Origin: an uncultured Enhydrobacter sp.
GTDB lineage: Bacteria; Pseudomonadota; Gammaproteobacteria; Pseudomonadales; Moraxellaceae
NCBI GenBank assembly: GCA_946222995.1
Contig: CAMIOS010000002.1
Coordinates: 1 to 64,000, forward strand
Direction of reading: 5' to 3'
Length of the DNA: 64,000 nt
The position numbers and the translations under genes are program-made. The notes beneath the pieces were generated by a model. The model did not search any database and was not told where the DNA came from. It saw only the letters and a program-made list of their open reading frames with translations. This document shows positions 27,121 to 35,861 of this stretch, in pieces (position 1 is the stretch's first letter; the number at the start of each line of letters is the position of its first letter).

Positions 27121-28286
27121 CTTTTCACTTTCGCCAAACAACTTAAATACCGCTTATTCACGCCATCGGCATACCATTTGGTATTATAGTCACGGCTTAA
27201 TTTTGCCCCGCTAATTACCACTTGGGGCATAATGGCGTTTATTGGTTTTTTACCTGTTTTTTGTTGATATAAACTATTTACTAACTGATAAACTTGGGTG
27301 GTTTCAAAGGCTTGGGTTTTTTCTTTTTTTAAATCGCTTTTGATTTGACTGGGCGTGAGAGCGATGCGCCCTTGTCCCGCTAATAAATTTAACGCCTTTT
27401 CACTTTGGCTTTGTCCATTGCTACTATAACTGAGCAAATCACCATCCATATCAATCGGCTGTTTAGTAAGGTCAGCAAGCATTTTTTGAAACGCGGCATT
27501 GCGGCTAGAATACATCCCTGAGTTATAATCGGCAAATCGGTAAATTGGGTCGGCATAATTGGTTTGATACAGCATCAGCCGATGAATGCCATAATACAAC
27601 CCACCATATTGACTATAAAGGTCACGGCGTAAATCCTCATTAGAGCCGTTCATGCGTTGGTGGTCACGGGCATAATTGATGCTGACCTGCATACTACCCA
27701 ATGTAGTAATGGGGTCGATTTTTTCGGTGACATCTGCGCCAACGATTTTGCTAACATTGGTGATTTTACTGGCATAATACTTTTGTGAAAAATAATCAAA
27801 CATTTGGTGATATAATTGGTCAAGTTGTTGTTCGGTTTTGACTTTTAATATCTGTTTTTCAAAGCTATTTTGTGGGGTTGGCTCATTTTTTAGCATAGTA
27901 CGAAAATAGCCTGCCAATGTCGTTCCCAATTTTTCATCAAGTTTTTCATTCATCGCTTTTAGACTAGTTTGCCCCAAGTTTGGCACAGGCGGATCTGCTT
28001 TAAAATTGGATTCTTGGTCAATGACCGCCACCACGCTACAAATATTTTGGGGAGTACGGTCAATTTTGAGGGTGTTAAAAATATCAAAAATATCATTTGC
28101 CCACGATTTTTTATCTTCACCTCGATTGGGTAACAGACTAGCAATTTTATCAAGCGTCAACGTATTATCAACTTTGGGCTTGGCAAAATAGTCACACCCT
28201 GTCAAGGCGATGCTACTTACCAGTATGCTAAGAATGATATGCATAGATTTGGCAGGTTGATTAACAAATATCTGTGGTAATTTCAT
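27114..28286 (-). CDS. DUF1615 lipoprotein
   Basis: This 390-residue lipoprotein has a signal peptide with lipobox ALTGC (Cys about 30). The mature part matches the DUF1615 family: DIFNTLKIDRTPQNICSVVA, AVIDQESNF, STLGSMQVSINYA and FADYNSGMYSSRNAAFQ. The ESNF/GSMQVS segments resemble lytic transglycosylase-like folds (Glu in QESNF), so a peptidoglycan-related role is possible, though the family is uncharacterised. It is transcribed toward yoeB and overlaps it by seven bases. There is no operon partner. Confidence 0.85.
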   Translation of the reverse strand: MKLPQIFVNQPAKSMHIILSILVSSIALTGCDYFAKPKVDNTLTLDKIASLLPNRGEDKKSWANDIFDIFNTLKIDRTPQNICSVVAVIDQESNFKADPPVPNLGQTSLKAMNEKLDEKLGTTLAGYFRTMLKNEPTPQNSFEKQILKVKTEQQLDQLYHQMFDYFSQKYYASKITNVSKIVGADVTEKIDPITTLGSMQVSINYARDHQRMNGSNEDLRRDLYSQYGGLYYGIHRLMLYQTNYADPIYRFADYNSGMYSSRNAAFQKMLADLTKQPIDMDGDLLSYSSNGQSQSEKALNLLAGQGRIALTPSQIKSDLKKEKTQAFETTQVYQLVNSLYQQKTGKKPINAIMPQVVISGAKLSRDYNTKWYADGVNKRYLSCLAKVKSQ

Positions 28287-28544
28287 GGCATTGACCTATA
28301 CTAATCAAACTAAAAATAGTTTGATAATAATTCCGACTTGGAAGTCATGAACAGTATCTTGATAAATATAAAAAGATATCCCGATAAAAAATGGCACATT
28401 ATAAAATTAATTCTTTAACCATATTGATAATTTTAGCAACAGGATGTTAGCTAATTTTTGCTATCAATAGCGGGTATAAAAAGTTCGCGATAGTAGCATC
28501 AGGGTCACAGTTAGGGTAAGTCAAAGTAAGTGTTGGAGTAAAAA

Positions 28545-30977
28545 ATGGTTAAGATACGAGAGAGCCTGCCACTAGTGGGTGGAGAAAGTGGCAAAAATGG
28601 CGAACACGACAGCACGACAATGATTGCCAGTATCACAGGGCAACGCCATTATACGCACACGGATTTGCCGATTATCTCAGAGCCTGCCAGTCATATTATC
28701 GATGAACATACCATCGATACCGATGCTTGGCTGCAATCAATGGCAAGGCGTGCCCATCAAGCGGCATTACCCGAATTGACCAAAGCCTGTCAACTCCTTA
28801 AGACTCAAGATTTAAGCACCGAATCTCAGCGTTCCAATGCCTTTTTGACAGGGGTTGGCATGGCGGACATTTTGGGATATTTGTATCAAGATGAGCCCAC
28901 GTTGGTAGCGGCGATGCTATACCGAGCTGCGCGTAAAGGCGTATTAAGCGATAAGCAAATTTTGGCAACCTTTGGTAAAGAAGTCGCTGATTTGGTACAA
29001 GGCACATTAGCGCTTGGGCAGTTATCGGATTTAATTGAAAATAACAAACGCTTAGAAGACCATTTTAATAACAACCAACGTGAGCAGTTATCTGGTATTT
29101 ACAGCATGCTCATTTCGATGACCAATGATGTGCGAGTGGTGCTGATTAAATTGGCAGACCGTACGTTTGCCATGCGTGAGCTATCGTTTGCCAATCCCGA
29201 ACGTCAGCAGCGGGTCGCCCGTGAGGTGATGACAATTTATGCACCGCTTGCTCATCGTTTGGGGATTGCACAACTTAAATGGGAGCTTGAAGATTTATCG
29301 TTTCGCTACTTGGCTCCCGAACGCTACAAAGAAATCGCTAAATTACTTAATGAAAAACGCAGCGAGCGCGAAGAATACATTGACCGTGTTGCCAATCAGT
29401 TGCGTGAGGCCTTGGCTCAAAACGGTATTGAAGGTGAAATCACAGGGCGAGTAAAGCACATTTATTCGATTTATCGCAAAATGAAGCTTAAATCGCTGTC
29501 CTTTGACCAGCTTTATGATATTCGTGCGTTGCGGGTACTCGTGCCAAATTTACCTGAATGCTATCACGTCCTTGGCTTGGTGCACGGCTTATGGCGGCAT
29601 ATCCCCGAACAGTTTGACGACTATATTACCAATCCAAAAACCAATGGTTATCGTTCGCTGCATACCGCTGTGATCGCCGAAAACAAGTCGCTTGAAGTGC
29701 AAATTCGTACCTTTGATATGCACTATGAAGCCGAGCTTGGCATGTGTGCCCACGTCAACTACAAAGAAGGCACCAAGAACAAAAAAGACGATTATCTAAC
29801 CCGTAAAATCAGCAGCTTACGTCAAATTTTATTAAATCAGGAAACCACTGACACGGCGCATCCCGACCCACTTAAAGCCGTGCTTAATCAGCATCATGAG
29901 CAGCATGAGCACACCGAGGATGAAGATGAGCAAGTCGTAGATTTTAGTGAGTTTGAGCGGATTTATGTGTTTAGCAAAGACGGTGACATCATCGAGCTGC
30001 CTAAAGGGGCAACTGTACTAGACTTTGCCTACTATGTGCATACCCAAGTCGGCAACCGCGCCCAAGCAGCACGCGTGAATCAGCGTTATGTCCCGCTTAC
30101 TTATCAGCTAAAAACGGGCGAGCAAGTCGAGATTATCACCAAACAATCTCGTGAGCCGAACCGAGATTGGCTCGTGGCATCGCTGGGCTATATTCATACC
30201 AACCGTGCCCGTAGTAAATTACGTCAATGGTTTAACAAACTAGACCGTGACAAAAATATCGAAGTTGGCAAGCATATTTTGACCAAAGAATTGAGCCGTA
30301 TGTCGGTACACCCAAACAGTATCGACTTAGCGGACTATGTCAAATTCTTTAACGTCAAAAACAGCGATGATATCTTGGTCGGTCTGGTCAATGGCAATGT
30401 CGAATTGCATCAACTCACCGAGCAAATCAGCCGCCATCTTGACCTTGAACCTGAAGTGGTCGAAACTGACCTTGTGCCCAGTATCCATCCCAAAGCCACA
30501 GGCAAGCTTGATGCCTACAAGATTGAAGTCGATGGCTTGGATAATATCCCAATTTCGCTGGCAGGCTGTTGTAACCCTGTGCAAGGCGAATCGATTGCAG
30601 GCTATATTACCTTATCGAATGGGGTGAGCATCCACCGTGATGATTGTGCCGAATACTTACGCCTTATCAGCCGTGAGTCCGAGCGAGCCATCAGTGCGGC
30701 TTGGTATGGTAATAAAGGCAAAAGCCAGCAAGTACAAATTTATCTTGAAGCCTATGATAGACGCGGTCTGCTAAAAGACTTAACCCACATTATGGACGCT
30801 GAGAACGTCAATATCCGCCGTGTTGACACCCTAAGCGATGTCGATGATATCGCACGGCTTAACTTTAGTATCGAGGTGACCGGGTTAAGCCAGTTATCTA
30901 AGCTACTTGCCAAGCTTGAGCAACAGCACGGTATTATCCTGGCTCGCCGTGTGGTCACAGGTGCTGTCCCTGCTTAA
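28545..30977 (+). CDS. relA: (p)ppGpp synthetase RelA
   Basis: RelA makes (p)ppGpp on stalled ribosomes. The 810-residue protein has a degenerate N-terminal HD domain (no His-Asp pair where hydrolases have it; AAMLYRAARKG around residue 123 to 131), so it should lack hydrolase activity. A synthetase domain follows (residues about 265 to 400: GRVKHIYSIYRKM, YDIRALRV, TNGYRSLHTAVI), then TGS (VFSKDGDIIELPKG), a Cys-containing region (SLAGCCNPVQGESIAG) and a C-terminal ACT domain. The RelA-type EXDD motif appears as QFDD at 356 to 359. GGAG precedes the ATG. Confidence 0.94.
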   Translation: MVKIRESLPLVGGESGKNGEHDSTTMIASITGQRHYTHTDLPIISEPASHIIDEHTIDTDAWLQSMARRAHQAALPELTKACQLLKTQDLSTESQRSNAFLTGVGMADILGYLYQDEPTLVAAMLYRAARKGVLSDKQILATFGKEVADLVQGTLALGQLSDLIENNKRLEDHFNNNQREQLSGIYSMLISMTNDVRVVLIKLADRTFAMRELSFANPERQQRVAREVMTIYAPLAHRLGIAQLKWELEDLSFRYLAPERYKEIAKLLNEKRSEREEYIDRVANQLREALAQNGIEGEITGRVKHIYSIYRKMKLKSLSFDQLYDIRALRVLVPNLPECYHVLGLVHGLWRHIPEQFDDYITNPKTNGYRSLHTAVIAENKSLEVQIRTFDMHYEAELGMCAHVNYKEGTKNKKDDYLTRKISSLRQILLNQETTDTAHPDPLKAVLNQHHEQHEHTEDEDEQVVDFSEFERIYVFSKDGDIIELPKGATVLDFAYYVHTQVGNRAQAARVNQRYVPLTYQLKTGEQVEIITKQSREPNRDWLVASLGYIHTNRARSKLRQWFNKLDRDKNIEVGKHILTKELSRMSVHPNSIDLADYVKFFNVKNSDDILVGLVNGNVELHQLTEQISRHLDLEPEVVETDLVPSIHPKATGKLDAYKIEVDGLDNIPISLAGCCNPVQGESIAGYITLSNGVSIHRDDCAEYLRLISRESERAISAAWYGNKGKSQQVQIYLEAYDRRGLLKDLTHIMDAENVNIRRVDTLSDVDDIARLNFSIEVTGLSQLSKLLAKLEQQHGIILARRVVTGAVPA

Positions 30978-31029
30978 TATAAGTCTAATATATGAACAAA
31001 AAACAAGTCTTTAAAAAACAGCTTTATAG

Positions 31030-31074
31030 AAAGTAGCTTTTTATAAAGCAACTTTTTATCAAGCAACTTTGTAA
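31030..31074. repeat. Three tandem 15-base units between relA and mutM
   Basis: Units AAAGTAGCTTTTTAT, AAAGCAACTTTTTAT and CAAGCAACTTTGTAA follow directly one after another, with a partial unit before them. They end 21 bases before the mutM start. No function is apparent beyond possible replication slippage in a spacer. Confidence 0.7.
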
Positions 31075-31095
31075 AAAATAACGTAGTAGAAACCC

Positions 31096-32013
31096 ATGCC
31101 CGAATTGCCCGAAGTACAGACCACCGCTACCAGCTTAACGCCGCTACTTAACCAAACGGTAACCAACGTTTATATTTTTCAGCCCAAACTTCGTTTTGGT
31201 GTGCCTGATGATTTAGACCGCTTACAAGGCTTAGATTTGGTCAATATTAAGCGCCGTGCCAAATATTTGATATTGACCTTTTCTCAGTCAAATATCGAAA
31301 AACACCTGCTTATTCATCTTGGCATGTCAGGAAGCTTACAGCAACATCCTATAGGAACACAAAAGCGTAAGCACGACCATGTCATTATTGAATTTGGCAA
31401 TACCCAATTACACTATCATGACCCCCGACGTTTTGGCATGATACTTTGGTTAGATGATTATCAGCATAAATTGATTGACCATCTTGGCGTTGAGCCATTG
31501 GATGACGACTTTAACGCGGATTATTTATATCGGTTGATCCATGCGCGTAAACATCCCATGACTCGCCCGATTAAAGCGGTGATTATGGAACAAAGTGTGG
31601 TGGTCGGGGTGGGCAATATTTATGCCACTGAAAGCTTATTTTTATCGGGTATCCATCCGCTGACGCCTGCCAATCAACTGTCCCCATCGCAACTTGCCAG
31701 TTTGGTCGGCTTTATTAAGCAAGTACTAACTATCTCGATACAAAAAGGTGGCTCGACCTTGCGAGATTTTACCGTAGCAGATGGCAAAATGGGCTATTTT
31801 CAGCAAACCCTCAATGTGTATGGCAAAAAAAATGCACCGTGCCCCAGCTGCGGCACTGCCATTGAAACGGTTAAAATCGCCCAACGAGCCAGTAGCTATT
31901 GCCCGACTTGCCAGCCACTTTTGCCCTTAGCGGATTTGACCCACGTGCCAACCAAAGCTAAAAACCTAAAAAAAGCCAATGATACCACCGCTAATCTTAA
32001 AAATTTGCGTTAG
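31096..32013 (+). CDS. mutM: Formamidopyrimidine-DNA glycosylase
   Basis: MutM excises 8-oxoguanine and formamidopyrimidines from DNA. The mature N-terminus is the catalytic Pro followed by Glu (MPELPEVQTT). Other signatures are KRRAKYLIL (Lys near 57), HLGMSG, HDPRRFGM, GNIYATESLF with the helix-two-turn-helix, and a four-Cys zinc finger (CPSCGTAIE, then CPTCQ) near residue 252. The C-terminal 30 residues after the finger are Lys/Ala-rich and longer than usual (family about 270). It follows relA by 118 bases with no terminator seen, so it may be co-transcribed. Confidence 0.95.
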   Translation: MPELPEVQTTATSLTPLLNQTVTNVYIFQPKLRFGVPDDLDRLQGLDLVNIKRRAKYLILTFSQSNIEKHLLIHLGMSGSLQQHPIGTQKRKHDHVIIEFGNTQLHYHDPRRFGMILWLDDYQHKLIDHLGVEPLDDDFNADYLYRLIHARKHPMTRPIKAVIMEQSVVVGVGNIYATESLFLSGIHPLTPANQLSPSQLASLVGFIKQVLTISIQKGGSTLRDFTVADGKMGYFQQTLNVYGKKNAPCPSCGTAIETVKIAQRASSYCPTCQPLLPLADLTHVPTKAKNLKKANDTTANLKNLR

Positions 32014-32131
32014 CACAGAATTTTACTTGCCAACTGTCAGCAAAATTGCTGTAATGTAATAAATTGTCACAATCACGAATTTTATCCCATAGATTTTATA
32101 AATTAGTTGGTTTATCGCCTTTGGAGTGAAT

Positions 32132-32554
32132 ATGAAAACAATGCATAAGTGGGTGATGGCAGTCACATTAAGCGCCATCAGTCTTAGCCCTGCAATGGCT
32201 GCCACCGAAATAGACGAATCGGACTTTGGCCCAAACTATGACAGCATGATTGCTGATACCGTGATAGGTAAACCCTTAGGTCTAGTGGCAGTGGCGGGCG
32301 GTGCAGCCGCTTGGCTTGTGAGTTTGCCCTTTACTATCTTTACAGGCGATGTGGTACAAGCCCGTGAAAAATTGCTTGATGAGCCCTTTCAGGCGATGAA
32401 TCGCTGTTTAGGTTGTACCCCAGCAGAAGATGCCTATTATAAGTCACGCCAACCTACCAATGACGCTGATAAAAACGCGGTGCGGGTGGTGGTGGATGGC
32501 CCTTCTGAAGTTTTGATTAACACCAATCAGCACGTGGTGATGCAAACACCTTAA
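32132..32554 (+). CDS. Small exported protein of unknown function
   Basis: This 140-residue protein starts with a signal peptide (MKTMHKWVMAVTLSAIS, cleavage after AMAATE). The mature part has one hydrophobic stretch, LVAVAGGAAAWLVSLPFTIF (mature residues about 25 to 45), and a Cys pair in NRCLGCTPAED. It is probably a periplasmic or inner-membrane-associated protein. The ATG at 32132 has GGAG five bases upstream; a GTG two codons earlier is less likely. I do not recognise a family, though similar short multi-helix-prone proteins occur in Acinetobacter and Psychrobacter. It ends in a terminator. Confidence 0.72.
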   Translation: MKTMHKWVMAVTLSAISLSPAMAATEIDESDFGPNYDSMIADTVIGKPLGLVAVAGGAAAWLVSLPFTIFTGDVVQAREKLLDEPFQAMNRCLGCTPAEDAYYKSRQPTNDADKNAVRVVVDGPSEVLINTNQHVVMQTP

Positions 32555-32583
32555 CCTTAACGTGGCAGTTGCTTGATTTAGTG

Positions 32584-32613
32584 AAATGACTCAAACGATT
32601 GGGTCATTTTTTT
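32584..32613 (+). terminator. Terminator after the small exported protein gene
   Basis: The stem AAATGACTC with GGGTCATTT (one G-T pair and a GC closing pair, eight-base loop) is followed by a run of T. It is 30 bases after the stop at 32554. Confidence 0.72.
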
Positions 32614-32743
32614 GCCCATTGTTAGCCAATAAATGGTCAATGGTGCTAAAAAGTTGAATACACAGTCAATCTTGTGTTGATCATAGGATAGGTTTTTATG
32701 CTACTTTAAAACCTTCTAACAACAAGGTATTAAGGATGATAGA

Positions 32744-33649
32744 ATGACTCAAATTTCAAAACCCAATACTATTCAAATTGCTACGAATAATCACGCCACC
32801 TTAGCCGCTAGCATTTTTTATCCCTCTATCCCATCGGATGGCATGGCAAAGACGCCTGCAAGTTTGCAGCCAAAAGCAGCGGTTATGCTTGCCCCTGCAA
32901 CGGGTATTAAACGCCAATTTTATCAAAACTTCGCCCAATTTTTGGCAGACAAGGGTTATGGGGTGATCACCTTTGACAATGAAGGCATCGGAGAATCGCT
33001 CGACGATGATATCGCCAAGTCGACTGCTTCGCTCATTAGTTGGGGTCGTCATGATATGACAGCGGTACTAGATAGATTGATGCAAGAATTTCCCAATACC
33101 ACCTATCATTTGGTTGGGCACAGTGCTGGGGGGCAGTTATTTGGGCTAATGCCAAATCATGCCAAATTGACATCGGTGTTTAATGTGGCTTGTTCATCGG
33201 GGCAAATTCGCAATATGGCAATGCCGTACCGTGCCAAAGCCATGTACTTTATGAATGGGTTTATGCCTGTCTCAAACTTAGTATTTGGGTATGCCAAAAA
33301 TAGTAAAGTCGGTATGGGTGAAGACTTACCCAAAAATGTGGCGAAACAATGGCGGGACTGGTGTAACGGCAGTGGCTATGTGAAAACCGCATTTGGAAAG
33401 ACACTGCAGCACCACTATTATGATGAAGTAACATTGCCCGCGCTGTGGCTAAACGCGCCCGATGATGACATCGCCAATGATAAAAATGTGGCGGATATGA
33501 TTCGCGTATTTCCGAATATGCAAGCCACCACCAAAACCTTAAATCCACAAGACTACGGATTAAAGCAGATTGGGCATATGAAGTTTTTTAGCCGGCAAAA
33601 CCAAGTACTTTGGCAATTAGCGATCGATTGGCTTGAACAACAGGCTTAA
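32744..33649 (+). CDS. Alpha/beta hydrolase (serine hydrolase)
   Basis: This 301-residue cytoplasmic serine hydrolase has the nucleophile elbow GHSAGG near residue 126, preceded by the oxyanion-side motif APATGIKRQFYQNFAQFL and the strand GVITFDNEGIGES. The catalytic Asp and His probably lie in LNAPDDDIAND and IGHMKFFS near the C-terminus. It resembles the YheT/serine aminopeptidase-like hydrolases found beside small-molecule esterases; the substrate is not predictable. No signal peptide is present. It stands between a terminator and the convergent RluA-family gene. Confidence 0.85.
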   Translation: MTQISKPNTIQIATNNHATLAASIFYPSIPSDGMAKTPASLQPKAAVMLAPATGIKRQFYQNFAQFLADKGYGVITFDNEGIGESLDDDIAKSTASLISWGRHDMTAVLDRLMQEFPNTTYHLVGHSAGGQLFGLMPNHAKLTSVFNVACSSGQIRNMAMPYRAKAMYFMNGFMPVSNLVFGYAKNSKVGMGEDLPKNVAKQWRDWCNGSGYVKTAFGKTLQHHYYDEVTLPALWLNAPDDDIANDKNVADMIRVFPNMQATTKTLNPQDYGLKQIGHMKFFSRQNQVLWQLAIDWLEQQA

Positions 33650-33667
33650 TAAGCTAAAATTGTAAAG

Positions 33668-34399
33668 CTAAAAAGGCACGGGACTTTCCCATGCCATCCA
33701 CACGCCCGAATTAGGATGTTTTAGCCGCAGCTTACGAGCGTGTAGGCATAGACGGGGTGACAAGTCAAAGGCTTGCGCATCCAAGATATCTTGCGCATAG
33801 ATTGGGTCGCCCAACATGACATGCCCGATATGCAGCATATGCACCCGAAGCTGGTGACTACGCCCTGTCACAGGGTATAATGCCACACGGCTGACAGGAA
33901 TGCCTTGCCTTAGCTCATGATGCAAGGTTTCATATTTGGTATAGGCGCGTTTATCCCAATTCATATCGACGATGTGCTTGGGTTTTTGTGGTGGATCATA
34001 GCGCACGGGCACATCGATTTCGCCTTGTTGTGGGGTGGTGCCCCAAACAACGGCTTGATATTCTTTGGCGGGAATACGGTCAATAAATTGTTTGCTAATA
34101 TGGCTTTGTGCTAGGCTATTGCGAGCAAAGATAATAATGCCTGAGGTGTCCATATCTAGGCGGTGAATCAACTTGACATTCGGGTCAACTTTTAGCAAAC
34201 GTGATTGCAAACTCACCTTTAAATCTTTGCCATCCACTGACAGTAAGCCATGCGGTTTATCAATGACCCAAATATCATCATCACGATACAGCGTGACAGC
34301 ATGAGCAAAAGCCTCAAAGAAAGCTTGCGATTGCTGACTTTCTTCAAGATTGCGTTGGGCAATAGCTTTGGGGGTTAACGTTGGTGGAAGTTGACGCAT
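33668..34399 (-). CDS. RluA-family RNA pseudouridine synthase
   Basis: This 243-residue synthase converts uridine to pseudouridine in rRNA or tRNA. The catalytic motif is IHRLDMDTSGI with Asp near residue 78, and the fold motifs are DIWVIDKPHGLLSV, YQAVVWG and VTGRSHQLRVHM. There is no S4 domain, as in RluA rather than RluB/C/D, so the closest guess is an RluA-like enzyme. The in-frame ATG at 34456 overlaps hemL; the ATG at 34399 lies one base after the hemL stop (TAACATG), showing translational coupling. It is the second gene of a hemL operon. Confidence 0.9.
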   Translation of the reverse strand: MRQLPPTLTPKAIAQRNLEESQQSQAFFEAFAHAVTLYRDDDIWVIDKPHGLLSVDGKDLKVSLQSRLLKVDPNVKLIHRLDMDTSGIIIFARNSLAQSHISKQFIDRIPAKEYQAVVWGTTPQQGEIDVPVRYDPPQKPKHIVDMNWDKRAYTKYETLHHELRQGIPVSRVALYPVTGRSHQLRVHMLHIGHVMLGDPIYAQDILDAQAFDLSPRLCLHARKLRLKHPNSGVWMAWESPVPF

Positions 34400-34400
34400 G

Positions 34401-35699
34401 TTATGATTTTGCCATTTCTGTAAAAACTGCTTTGGCGGCTTGCAAGGTCGCATCAAGGTCTTCTTGGCTATGCTCGCTACTCATAAATGCCGTTTCAAAC
34501 GCTGAAGGCGCCAAATATATACCTTTGTCTAACATGCCATGAAAGAATGTGGCAAATTTTTGCGCATCGCATTGACACACCTCTTCAAAGTTGTTTGGCA
34601 AATCACCATCCGTAAAAAACATGCCAAACATCCCACCACAGCGGGTGGTTTTAAAGCCAATACCTACCTCGGCTGCCAACTTCTCCAAATTATCAGTCAA
34701 ATAAACGACTTTTTCGCTTAAGTTTTCATAAAAGCCATCCACAGTAAGTAAGTCAAACATTGCTATCCCTGCTCGCATGGCTAAAGGGTTGCCCGACAAT
34801 GTGCCTGCTTGGTATACACCACCTAATGGAGCGATACATTCCATAATTTCTCGTTTACCGCCAAATGCGCCGACTGGCAAACCTGCACCAATGATTTTGC
34901 CAAAGGTGGTTAAATCGGGGGTGATGTTAAAATGGGCTTGAGCCGATTTTAAGCCGACCCGAAAGCCGGTCATTACTTCATCAAAAATCAGCACCGCGCC
35001 ATGGGTGGTACATTGCTCACGCAAGGTATCGTGAAAGTCTTGGGTCGGTACAATCATGTTCATATTGCCCGCGACTGGTTCGACAATCACACCTGCAATC
35101 TCTTCACCAAATTCCGAAAAACAGTCAATAATGGCTTGCGGATTATTGTATGGTAAGGTGATGGTGTGTTTGGCAAAGTCAGCAGGCACGCCTTTTGAGC
35201 TAGGCTCGCCGATATCAAGCATCCCAGAGCCCGCTTTGACTAATAAGCTATCGCTATGCCCATGATAGCAGCCTTCAAATTTGACAATTTTATCACGCCC
35301 TGTGTAGCCACGAGCCAAGCGAATCGCTGACATGGTCGCCTCAGTCCCAGAGCTAGTCATACGAATTAAATCAACGCTTGGTATCAACTCACAGATTTTA
35401 TCAGCCACCGTGGTTTCAAACGTCGTTGGCGCACCAAAACTCAGACCATCATCAGCAGCTTGTTTCACCGCCTCAATAATATGTGGATGGGCGTGCCCCA
35501 AAATCATAGGTCCCCATGAACCAACATAGTCAATATATGGCTTGCCTTGCGTGTCGTACATTCTACTGCCTTTTGCTTTGGCAATAAAAACAGGCGTACC
35601 ACCCACGCCTGCAAAGGCTCGCACAGGGGAGTTAACACCGCCAGGGATATGGGCTTTGGCTTGTTTAAATAAAAGTTGATTGGCAGTCATCGTTGGCAT
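34401..35699 (-). CDS. hemL: Glutamate-1-semialdehyde 2,1-aminomutase
   Basis: HemL converts glutamate-1-semialdehyde to 5-aminolevulinate, an early step of haem synthesis, using PLP. The 432-residue length is typical. N-terminal ANQLLFKQAKAHIPGGVNSP is the family start, TSSGTEATMSAIRLAR binds the cofactor, and the PLP Lys lies in FGKIIGAGLPVGAFGG near residue 268. Residues DEVMTGFR precede it. Transcription continues into the RluA-family gene. The upstream gap to the next gene (35700-35861) has no visible regulatory structure. Confidence 0.97.
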   Translation of the reverse strand: MPTMTANQLLFKQAKAHIPGGVNSPVRAFAGVGGTPVFIAKAKGSRMYDTQGKPYIDYVGSWGPMILGHAHPHIIEAVKQAADDGLSFGAPTTFETTVADKICELIPSVDLIRMTSSGTEATMSAIRLARGYTGRDKIVKFEGCYHGHSDSLLVKAGSGMLDIGEPSSKGVPADFAKHTITLPYNNPQAIIDCFSEFGEEIAGVIVEPVAGNMNMIVPTQDFHDTLREQCTTHGAVLIFDEVMTGFRVGLKSAQAHFNITPDLTTFGKIIGAGLPVGAFGGKREIMECIAPLGGVYQAGTLSGNPLAMRAGIAMFDLLTVDGFYENLSEKVVYLTDNLEKLAAEVGIGFKTTRCGGMFGMFFTDGDLPNNFEEVCQCDAQKFATFFHGMLDKGIYLAPSAFETAFMSSEHSQEDLDATLQAAKAVFTEMAKS

Positions 35700-35861
35700 A
35701 ATTTTCTCTATTTAGGTTTAAAACAAAAATGATTGTTCATTATACCTGTTAGCCGCATTTTGGGGAAATAAGCTTGGGGAAATTTTGGCAATAAAAAGGG
35801 GCATGATTCACGCCCTTGTTATCCATGTAATTTTTTCTTTAGTTCATCAGGCAATTAAGGG

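Noticed and set aside
28545..30977. SpoT/bifunctional Rel assignment
   Set aside because: The HD hydrolase residues are missing and the XFDD motif is RelA-like.
32744..33649. Polyhydroxyalkanoate depolymerase near phaC
   Set aside because: The nucleophile is in GHSAGG and the protein resembles small alpha/beta hydrolases; no depolymerase signature was seen, and phaC is 5 kb away.
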